From: Bolinopsis microptera
Taxonomy: Eukaryota; Ctenophora; Tentaculata; Lobata; Bolinopsidae
Length of the DNA stretch: 64,000 nucleotides
NCBI RefSeq assembly: GCF_026151205.1
Contig: NC_087083.1
Location: 3,362,536 to 3,426,535 of the forward strand
Direction: 5' to 3'
Below the pieces are notes generated by a model, which made no database searches, was not told the origin of the DNA, and worked only from the letters and a program-made list of their open reading frames with translations. Each line of letters begins with the position of its first letter. Within the stretch, counting starts at the first letter, position 1. Shown piece after piece: positions 27,801 through 40,300 of the stretch. Both the position numbers and the translations under genes were made by a program.

Positions 27801-30800
27801 AGTGTAACTATGGTAACTAGTAGTGTAACAGGGCATAATTAAAGGAGCGTGGAGCTATTAGCTCAGTTCCACCGCAGCCTTTTATCTGCCACAAGTTTAT
27901 TAGACTCCATCATCATTATCGCGGAATTTGGGAGAAATACAAATAATTTTGATAGTAATTACTTGATAGCCTATATATAAATAGCCTAATAATAACCTGC
28001 AGGAATGACAGAATAGTCTCCTTATCCACTAAGTTAGGATCCGTTGCTTTTCCCTGTAACGCGGAGGACAGGATAAGGCACATCAAGCAGTTCTGCACTC
28101 CCGCTGAAATAACGTCTTCTCTTCTCATGGGGGACCCCTGGTGGAGTTATGTGAATCTTTAGGAGCGAATATTATTGCCTTTTATTTAATGACAAGTTAC
28201 ATTAGAGTGAAAAACCCAGTTTTCTGTTAAAAGCAAATGTAGAGTGTACGATGATAAAATCATACCTCCATGAAATAAACGTCTTGGAAGTCGTTCAAAT
28301 CTTTCCACTCTTTTTCGATGTAGTCTTTTTGTCCCAAAAGTAGAACTTTTTTCACCTCCGCCATGGGAAGATTACTGCTTCTCAGCGGTAAGAGCTGAAA
28401 TTGGTGAGATTTGAAAATAAAGTGGCAAATGAAGTTGGAGTATTTGACATTGACAGTAACGGTGAGGGTGACAGTGACGGAATAGTTACTCACCAGATTC
28501 CTAAGCCCAACAGTGGGAGAGTTAGTGTCTCCAAAAACGCACACTATGATATGGTCAGTTAGAGTAGCCACATCTTCTTTCGTCTGAAATTGCAAGCCGG
28601 TAAATGACTGGTAACCATGGTAACCGGTAACTGACTGGTAACTGACTGGTAACCATGGTAACCGGTAACTAACTGGTAACTGTCAGATATATACTACTCA
28701 ATTGCTATAACGGAGATAAAAACAAAAGTAAAAGTAAAAGTAAAAGTAAAAGTAAAAGTAAAATTAAAAGTAAAAGTAAAAGTAAAATTAAAAGTAAAAG
28801 TAAAAGTAAAAGTAAAAGTAAAAGTAAAAGTAAAAGTAAAAGTAAAAGTAAAAGTAAAAGTAAAAGTAAAAGTAAAAGTAAAAGTAAAAGTAAAAGTAAA
28901 AGTAAAAGTAAAAGTAAAAGTAAAACTAAAAGTAAAAGTAAAACTAAAAGTAAAACAATTTATGAAGGTACCATGGTAACGTCGTCCAGAGCACATGGTT
29001 CCCGCCAATGATAAGCCCCTGTTCCATCTAGCGTCAGTTTCTGGTCGTACTTAGCCCGTTCTTCTTTACCAAGTGTCTTCCAAAATGGCACCTGGTTAGG
29101 AACATCCGGACCAGGTCTAGGTGGCATTTCTGTGAATCCCTCCGTTAACTCAAAACTGTGGGGAAACTTATATAGAGACCTCTTCCTTCATATAAACAGA
29201 ATCACTGCAATTATTATATGCTAATAGCATGTTAATTATGCTAATTATGCTCATTATGCTAATAACATGTTAATGAAATAAAAAGTACTTTAAAAAGTGG
29301 ACATACTTGTTAACAGTGCGATATTGTCCGTCAAACTGTCCGTCAGGAACAGGAACAGACAGCCCGGTCCTTATGAACTTGGCTGAGGAGAAAAAACTTG
29401 TTAAAAATTGTTATTTATTAAATAATAGCAGAGGGGTTAACGTAATTCAAATAAAATTGTTAACGTAAAAATAGTTTATTATATATAGCAGAGGGGTAAC
29501 AACTCAGATTTAACATGACATTCAGGGTAGCTTTTACATTTCAAGAAGCAGATTAGTAAATTAATTAATAACTGTATTCAAACTGTCGAATGGTAAGATG
29601 CTCAAATGGAAACTTATAATTAAAGTTGGGACTTACTTTTATCGCAGTTGCATTTGGATATCTCGTTGTTAGATGTATACTCGTGACACTGGTAGCAGTA
29701 GAAGGCTGCACTGTAAATTAATTATGTAATATAATATGTAATTAATGTAATTATCTGAGATATTTATTAACTGGGATGAAACGAGGTTATAGAAAGAAGA
29801 AATGAGCGAGGAAATGAGCAAAGAAATGAGCCAGATGGTTACCATATGAGAATGGTGGATACGTTAACTTATTGGCAGTTAACCTACCTTTTAACTGCTT
29901 GAGGGTTTTGAGCGATGAATATACCCCTACTGTTTTCAGAGAACCTAAAAATACTAGGACTAGGATTAAAGAGGATGCCAGAGCTGTCAGCATTAGTTTC
30001 CACCTCCACTCCTATCAGGAGAATGTGAAGCTTTATCAGACAAATCTCCGCCACCATTGGGAAACTCATTCCCACGAAGTCACTACTCATAGCCCCAGTG
30101 TAGAGCTCATTGGAGGCCCCGAACCCATACTCGTACTGCCAGTGGTCCCGTACGTCGTTAGACGGGTTCTGAATGAGGGAGCGTTATTATTGTGAAGAGC
30201 TGAAAACGATTTACACAAGTATTTTGAAAGCTCCTGCTAATAAAATCCTTTCATATATCACTTATATGTTTTAAATATCCCCCTCCAGGTTATTATTGTG
30301 ATGGGGTTCAGTGGCGTAACTAATCACATAATTTGTCTAATTTAAGGGAGGGCGCTAAAAGGGGAGGGGGCGCCAAAAGGGTAGGGAGCGCCAATAGGGG
30401 AGGGGGCGCTAAAAGGGGAGGGGCGCTAAAAGGGGAGAGGGCGCTAAAAGGGGAGGGGGCACTAAAAGGGGAGGGGGTGCATATAGGGGGACGCTAACAT
30501 GCAAAGTTACGCCACTGATGGGGTTTAGACGGTTATCAATCTAAGCCGCGAACAAGTATCTATATTGCATTGCTGTATTGTATAATGTATAATGTATATG
30601 TTCTATTTGTGAACGGTTCAAATCAAATGGAGTTGTTAGTGAGATAAAAGATTGAGATAAGGATTTGAAAGTGTATGAATGTGAATGCTAACATTATAAT
30701 TGCCGGGCTGGAAGGAACTCATCATGATGAGATTAGCCACCATGGTGCTGAAACCAGGACACAGACAACTCTTTCCGAGCAGTCCTAACTTTAGCTCGTT

Positions 30801-31271
30801 AATACATATCACCTCGTCACCGTGTACTTTATTCCAGTCTGGCACATTGAACAGATGCTCCTGAACGGATACATGTTGACTGGGAGGAGAAATTAAATAT
30901 AAGCAGTGTTAGAATACAATGTTTTATATAATATATATAATCAGATAAACAGATTCGTTTTTGAAATTGTAATGAAAATATTTATAAAGTAAGATTGAAA
31001 TTGATAAAAAGCACCTCATTGTGGTAGTTTAGTATCTGGATGATGACTCGTACACAGGCTCGGAAGTTCTTTATAGATATCACCCTGAATACAAACAACG
31101 TGTTACAATGAGAAACTACACTTACTTGAAGTAAACTAGTAACTATAACACTTACTTATAGTTGTACACAGAAACTATTAACTACACTTTATACTTAGTT
31201 GTACACAGAGATTCAAGATATGAGCACAAATTTGTGCAGGGGCCATGCTAATCATCTCTGTATCGTTCCAA

Positions 31272-31304
<33 letters not shown>

Positions 31305-34300
31305 GTGAGGATAACGTATGTAGGGTTATAGCTTATAGAATATAGGGTTAATGTTATAACTTATAGAGTTATATAATATAGGGTTAATGTTATAACTTAT
31401 AGCCTCTCACCTGAGAATATTAGCGGCGTCCTCTGCGTCAGGTTCGTGCGAGTGCTTGTTTGCAATTACCAGGCACGCTTTAGCTGTGTCACACTGCGGC
31501 AAGCTGCATTAAACTCTTTAAAATCATTTTCTTTTATACTTATTCGCAAAATAAATTATTGTGACGCTCTCTAAATCTAAATTAGCTATTAGAACCGCCA
31601 ACTCCGTCCAGCTCATTTGTTGAATAACCAGATATCCAATAAACCGTTGTATTGTAAAAATAGCTTGTAAGTACTATTATTGAAAGTATTTTGTTGCTGA
31701 GTTTCCTTGATGATTAGGTAATTAGCATGGTAACGCTAGTCGTTACCATAGAAACACCTAGTGTGTAGTTTACCTTGACCCGCTGTAAGTCTCCTGACCC
31801 TAAAGGACTGCCCTGGAAGTACTGACACCGGTAAAAATGTCGGTGCATTAGATTCTGTAATTCTTCTGGTGGTGGGGTACTGAAACGAAATGTTCAAATC
31901 TCACTGTGCAAATCTAGTTGATTTTGTAATATCTGACAGATAAATGTTCTAAGCACTTAAACATATGGATTTGAAACAAACCGAACGAAACTTACGGATT
32001 TAAAAATACGGCAGTAGTTTCTTGGTTTTCGTTTTCCGGATGTAGAAAGTCGCGCATAAAGTTGCTGACAGTACTGGTGGTTATATAACCACTCACAATT
32101 ACGTGACTGAGGGGAGTTAGTTGATTAAATGAGAGAGTTACCATGGTAATACTACTAGTTACCATGGTAACACTACTAGTTACCATGGTAACATTACTAG
32201 TTACCATGGTAACACTACTAGTTACCATGGTAACATTACTAGTTACCATGGTAACACTACTAGTTACCATGGTAACATTACTAGGTACCATATAGGTATC
32301 ATGCTACAGAGTGAAATTAATGGAGAAGAAAATGTGTAATCACCTTGAGTGAGTCAAGGTTTATAAAGCAGATAGCATAACACACGTAATAATATCTCAT
32401 GAGATTAAACAGAGTCACATTAAACAAGCATATCCTGCAAAATCATATCTACAAACCCCGCACAAAAAAGATGCATCAAAATCAAGTATGTATATCTGCC
32501 AAAACTCTCTTACGATTACCTAAGGAACATGTTGCTAATGGATATGTTGCTAAGGAGTAAGGAACATGTTGCTAAGGAGTAAAGAACATGTTGCTAAGGA
32601 GTAAGGAACATGTTGCTAAGGAACGCCTCATTCTATATCAAGGATGGATCTTCAGAGTACGCGGAGTTAAAAAATAATGGGGTTTTATAGAATCATAAGA
32701 ATTAAATATAGGCCGGATAGCGTTTATACGCTCTTAAATTATAGAACTAAAATGTATTTTAAAAATTCCAATAATGTCAATTTTTGAAATGTCCAATTTC
32801 AGTTTTTCAAAATTGCAATTGAACATTGGTTCCCCCCTCACTATCATCGCATTTAGTTTTCTATATATATATATCACTTCTATAATCTATATATGAAGAT
32901 ATATCACTTCTATAATCTGTATAATATGAAGATATCACTTCTATAATCTATATATCACTTCTATATATGAAGATGTAAATATTTACCTAGATCTACTATC
33001 ATCGTATTCCCCGAGGAAGGAAGGTTGTTTATGAAACAATTCTACTACTGCTGGCCCGAAAGAAGCAAATACAGCCTAAAACAAGAGGTGAAGGAAGTGT
33101 TAGCAGTAAGCAGAACATAAACACACAAACAATGCTGAGCATGCTGTTTAGCAGGCTGCTAAGGTGTGGTTACCATGGTAACATCACTAGTTACCATGGC
33201 AACACTACTAGTTACCATGGTAACACTACTAGTTACCATGGTAACACTACTAGTTACCATAGAAACACAGTAGGTGCAGTTAAAAAGAGAAGATATAATA
33301 GGTGGAAATTAAAGATAAAACAAAGCACCGAGCCATTAAGCAGCCTGCCAAGCAGTAAAACACACATGCACTATGTTTCCATAGTAACATAGCAAACAGA
33401 GCATGCACTATGTTTCGTAACATAGCACACAGACCATGCACTATGTTTCCATAGTAACATAGCACACAGAGCATGCACTATGTTTCCATAGTAACATAGC
33501 ACATAGAGCATGCACTATGTTTCCATAGTAACATAGCACACAGAGCATGCACTATGTTTCCATAGTAACATAGCACACAGAGCATGCACTATGTTTCCAT
33601 AGTAACATAGCACACAGAGCATGCACTATGTTTCCATAGTAACATATCACACAGAGCATGCACTATGTTTCCATAGTAACATAGCACACAGAGCATGCAC
33701 TATGTTTCCATAGTAACAAAGCACACAGAGCATGCACTATGTTTCCATAGTAACATAGCACACAGAGCATGCACTATGTTTCCATAGTAACATAGCACAC
33801 AGAGCATGCACTATGTTTCCATAGTAACACCCAGTTACCTAGACTTAGAATCGTCGTATTCGCCCAAAAAAGAGGCAGGTTTTTGGGAGAGTTCCACGAG
33901 GGCCGGCATAAACGAGGCAAAAACTGCCTAAAATAGAAAATATTTTGCAATTTGGTAGTTTTTACAGCTCCGAATTATTTGCAATCAGACCTCTAGCCTG
34001 TAATGTGCTGTTTGGCTGACTACGACTTGAATAGTTACAATAGTTGAAAGAAGATTCACAATAATACATATTTACTTGGAGTAAGTAATAAATAAAATAA
34101 CTGGAATTAATGAACGTACCAGTCCGATTATGATAATAAATATAACGATTATTTGGCTTTCTCGACTACTGGGGTGTTTGTCACCGTACCCAATCGTTGA
34201 TAAAGTAATCTGCGGAGTTGTAATTTTATTAAATATATAAAAATATATAATTATTAATTATATATATACATATAATCATATGCTGATCAACTTTATAATT

Positions 34301-37300
34301 TCTAATTGTAAAATGTGATATCATGAAAATTAAGGCAGAAAAGTGAAAAAATTAAAATTTGTATTCTTTTAACTGTAAGATGAATGCGAAGTTGAATATA
34401 TATGTATGTATACTTACAAATAAAAAATAAAGTGACTCCCAAAACGTTAAACCGCAAGGAGATTTTGTACACTGGGTGTTCTGCGCTGACATATTATCAA
34501 CCTGGGATAATTTACTGTTCTAGTAAGCTCCGAATAAAGTATGTTTTTGAAAAGTAAAATGAATTGAAGTAAGCAAAGCTTTGTCAAATCTAATAATATC
34601 AGCAACTCTGCAAAAGGAGGAGTTTATTGAAGAGTTAAATGGTTCTTGTATCTTGTTGTTCAGTGATTACTTCATAACATAATGGTTCTTGTATCTTGTT
34701 GTTCAGTGATTACTTTATAACATAATGGTTATTGTATTTTGTTGTTCAGTGATTATTTTATAACATCTCACCAGAAAATAAAGTCCCCCAGCAGTTAACC
34801 AGAAGCTAACACACACAGACACACAGACAGACTACTAGTAGTACTCACCAGAAAATAGAGTCCCCCGGCAGTTAACCAGAAGCTAACACACACACAGACA
34901 CACAGACAGACTACTAGTAGTACTCACCAGAAAATAGAGTCCCCCGGCAGTTAACCAGAAGCTAACACACACAGACACACAGACAGACTACTAGTAGTAC
35001 TCACCAGAAAATAGAGTCCCCCGGCAGTTAACCAGAAGCTAACAAACTGACAGACACACAGACAGACTACTAGTAGTACTCACCAGAAAATAGAGTCCCC
35101 CGGCAGTTAACCAGAAGCTAACACACACACAGACACACAGACAGACACACAGACACACAGACACACAGACAGACTACTAGTAGTACTCACCAGAAAATAA
35201 AGTCCCCCGGCAGTTAACCAGAAGCTAACACACACACAGACACACAGACAGACACACAGACACACAGACACACAGACAGACTACTAGTAGTACTCACCAG
35301 AAAATAAAGTCCCCCGGCAGTTAACCAGAAGCTAACACACACACAGACACACAGACAGACACACAGACACACAGACACACAGACAGACTACTAGTAGTAC
35401 TCACCAGAAAATAGAGTCCCCCGGCAGTTGACCAGAAGCTAACACACACAGACAGACACACAGACACACAGACACACAGACAGACTACTAGTAGTACTCA
35501 CCAGAAAATAAAGTCCCCCGGCAGTTAACCAGAAGCTAACACACACACAGACACACAGACAGACACACAGACACACAGACACACAGACAGACTACTAGTA
35601 GTACTCACCAGAAAATAGATTCCCCCGGCAGTTAACCAGAAGCTAACACACACAGACACACAGACAGACTACTAGTAGTACTCACCAGAAAATAGAGTCC
35701 CCCGGCAGTTAACCAGAAGCTAACACACACAGACACACAGACAGACTACTAGTAGTACTCACCAGAAAATAGAGTCCCCCGGCAGTTAACCAGAAGCTAA
35801 CACACACAGACACACAGACAGACTACTAGTAGTACTCACCAGAAAATAGAGTCCCCCGGCAGTTAACCAGAAGCTAACACACACAGACACACAGACAGAC
35901 TACTAGTAGTACTCACCAGAAAATAGAGTCCCCCGGCAGTTAACCAGAAGCTAACACACACAGACACACAGACAGACTACTAGTAGTACTCACCAGAAAA
36001 TAAAGTCCCCCGGCAGTTAACCAGAAGCTAACACACACACAGACACACAGACAGACTACTAGTAGTACTCACCAGAAAATAAGTCCCCCGGCAGTTAACC
36101 AGAAGCTAACACACACACCTGACACACAGACAGACTACTAGTAGTACTCACCAGAAATAGAGTCCCCCGGCAGTTAACAGAAGCTAACACACACGACACA
36201 CAGGACAGGACACCGAAAGAGTCCCCCGGCAGTTAACCAGAAGATAACACAAACACAGACAGACTACTAGTAGTACTCACCAGAAATAGTAGTCCCCCGG
36301 CAGTTAACCAGAGCTAACACAACACAGACACACAGACAGACACACAGACAGACACACAGACACACAGACAGACTACTAGTAGTACTCACCAGAAAATAGA
36401 GTCCCCCGGCCAGTTAACCAGATGCTAACACAACAGACACCAGACAGACACACAGACACACAGACACACAGACAGACTACTAGAGTACTCACCAGAAAAT
36501 AGAGTCCCCCGCAAGCTACAAAACAGAAGCTAACACACACACAGACACACAGACACACAGACACACAGACAGACTACTAGTAGTACTCACCAGAAAATAG
36601 AGTCCCCCGGCAGTTAACCAGAAGCTAACACAAACACAGACACACAGACAGACTACTAGTAGTACTCACCAGAAAATAGAGTCCCCCGGCAGTTAACCAG
36701 AAGCTAACACACACAGACACACAGACAGACTACTAGTAGTACTCACCAGAAAATAGAGTCCCCCGGCAGTTAACCAGAAGCTAACACACACAGACACACA
36801 GACAGACACACAGACAGACTACTAGTAGTACTCACCAGAAAATAGAGTCCCCCGGCAGTTAACCAGAAGCTAACACACACACACAGACACACAGACACAC
36901 AGACAGACTACTAGTAGTACTCACCAGAAAATAAAGTCCCCCGGCAGTTAACCAGAAGCTAACACACACAGACACACAGACAGACTACTAGTAGTACTCA
37001 CCAGAAAATAGAGTCCCCCGGCAGTTAACCAGAAGCTAACACACACACAGACACACAGACAGACACACAGACACACAGACAGACTACTAGTAGTACTCAC
37101 CAGAAAATAAAGTCTCCCAGCAGTTAACCAGAAGCTAACACACACAGACACACAGACAGACTACTAGTAGTACTCACCAGAAAATAGAGTCCCCCGGCAG
37201 TTAACCAGAAGCTAACACACACACACAGACACACAGACACACAGACAGACTACTAGTAGTACTCACCAGAAAATAGAGTCCCCCGGCAGTTAACCAGAAG

Positions 37301-40300
37301 CTAACACACACAGACACACAGACAGACACACAGACAGACACACAGACAGACTACTAGTAGTACTCACCAGAAAATAGAGTCCCCCGGCAGTTAACCAGAA
37401 GCTAACACACACACAGACACACAGACAGACACACAGACACACAGACAGACTACTAGTAGTACTCACCAGAAAATAAAGTCCCCCGGCAGTTAACCAGAAG
37501 CTAACACACACACAGACACACAGACACACAGACAGACACACAGACACACAGACAGACTACTAGTAGTACTCACCAGAAAATAGAGTCCCCCAGCAGTTAA
37601 CCAGAAGCTAACACACACAGACACACAGACAGACTACTAGTAGTACTCACCAGAAAATAGAGTCCCCCGGCAGTTAACCAGAAGCTAACACACACACACA
37701 GACACACAGACAGACTACTAGTAGTACTCACCAGAAAATAGAGTCCCCCAGCAGTTAACCAGAAGCTAACACACACAGACACACAGACAGACTACTAGTA
37801 GTACTCACCAGAAAATAGAGTCCCCCGGCAGTTAACCAGAAGCTAACACACACAGACACACAGACACACAGACACACAGACACACAGACAGACTACTAGT
37901 AGTACTCACCAGAAAATAAAGTCCCCCGGCAGTTAACCAGAAGCTAACAAACTGACAGAGAGTCCTGGAGAGGTTTAGCATTTTGTGGGAGGAGATTAGC
38001 TTCACAGCTGCTACGTCATCACCGAACCAGTTTAGACGCACTGCTCGAATAAACCGCAAACCTGGGGTCATAAACACATTTACAATTTATACATATTATA
38101 CATTGTACATTGTACATTGTACATTGTACATTGTACATTGTACATTGTACATTGTACATGTAGTTACATAACATAAACACATTTACAATTTATATAGTAA
38201 AATTACATAATCAGTGTCTTATTCATAAGATCGTATTATTCATAATTGAGAATTGTTTGAATAAAAGTTAAAACGCATTCAGTGAAGTTATATCATATCT
38301 CATAGTAGTAGTAGTAGTAGTGAAGTTAAAACTGAAATAAAAACACTGTGTTGCCATGGTAACCAGCTAATCGTACTCACCAAGCCACGTAGTACCCAAA
38401 TACATTGTCAGAAATGCCGGAGGAATTGTACAAAAATCAATTAGCGAATTCAGTTCAACCCAAAAACTTAGTTTGTCTTTAGCAACAATACACTGAAATG
38501 TGGTTATTTAGCTTCATTTCACCCCGAGTTATAACTTCATAACACACATTCACCTAATATTATACACAGTAAAATGTTCTCATTAATGGGTTTCGGAACA
38601 TTTCAATTGTAAGCAAATTTGGAAAGGTAATTGCGAATCAATACAAATTTGTGTAAGCAAATTTGGAAAGGTACTTACCATAACTGTGAATCGCCAGAGG
38701 AAAAAAATGTTACATATAAAATCTAAAATAACGCCTATAGCAGACCGTTCTATACAGCGTTCCAAACTCCTGAAATAGAGTATAAAATGTTAATAAATAT
38801 AAATTAAATAAATAATAAATATGTTACAAATTTGGAATGAAGTCCCTCAAAGACGTATTTTTTTGGAATCGAATTATAATTAGGTTATTTGCAATCTAAT
38901 ATAGAAAACCGGGAATAAAATAGAAAATGTTAACAAATTTAATTAAATGGTTATTCTTATTTGAATAAAAGATGGAGAATAGAAAAATCTAGTAAGGCTT
39001 ATTTATAACTTATAACTTATAACTTATAATATAATAAACTTTATAACTTATAACTTATAACTTATAATATAATAAACTTTATAACTTATAACGTATAATA
39101 TAACTTACTCAGATGTGTCTATAAGGTATAATATTATCGCCACTATAGTGAATAGCATCGTCAACCACGTCTGAAATACACAGTGATAACAACAGAATGT
39201 CTCATAGTTAAACAACTTTAACTCACTTTCACGCGCAGACTGGCAGTGTCACGTGATCACTAGGTGCTATGTTACTATGGTAACATACCATGTTACTATG
39301 GTAACATACCATGTTACTATGGTAACATACCATGTTACTATGGTAACATACCATGTTACTATGGTAACATACCATGTTACTATGGTAACACACCATGTTA
39401 CTATGGTAACACACCATGTTACTATGGTAACACACCATGTTACTATGGTAACACACCATGTTACTATGGTAACACACCATGTTACTATGGTAACACACCA
39501 TGTTACTATGGTAACACACCATGTTACTATGGTAACACACCATGTTACTATGGTAACACACCATGTTACTATGGTAACACACCATGTTACTATGGTAACA
39601 CACCATGTTACTATGGTAACACACCATGTTACTATGGTAACACACCATGTTACTATGGTAACACACCATGTTACTATGGTAACACACCATGTTACTATGG
39701 TAACACACCATGTTACTATGGTAACACACCATGTTACTATAATGGTAACACACCATGTTACTATGGTAACACACCATGTTACTATGGTAACACACCATGT
39801 TACTATGGTAACACACCATGTTACTATAATGGTAACACACCATGTTACTATGGTAACACACCATGTTACTATGGTAACACACCATGTTACTATGGTAACA
39901 CACCATGTTACTATAATGGTAACACACCATGTTACTATGGTAACACACCATGTTACTATGGTAACACACCATGTTACTATAATGGTAACACACCATGTTA
40001 CTATGGTAACACACCATGTTACTATGGTAACACACCATGTTACTATGGTAACACACCATGTTACTATGGTAACACACCATGTTACTATGGTAACACACCA
40101 TGTTACTATGGTAACACACCATGTTACTATGGTAACACACCATGTTACTATGGTAACACACCATGTTACTATGGTAACACACCATGTTACTATGGTAACA
40201 CACCATGTTACTATGGTAACACACCATGTTACTATGGTAACACACCATGTTACTATGGTAACACACCATGTTACTATGGTAACACACCATGTTACTATGG

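Noticed and set aside
31232-31277. Functional U6 snRNA gene
   Set aside because: The 5' stem-loop and the 3' half are missing and no promoter is recognisable.
34776-37909. CRISPR-like array (conserved repeat with variable spacers)
   Set aside because: The variable parts are CACAGA tracts, not unique spacers, and the conserved part is a copied animal exon end.
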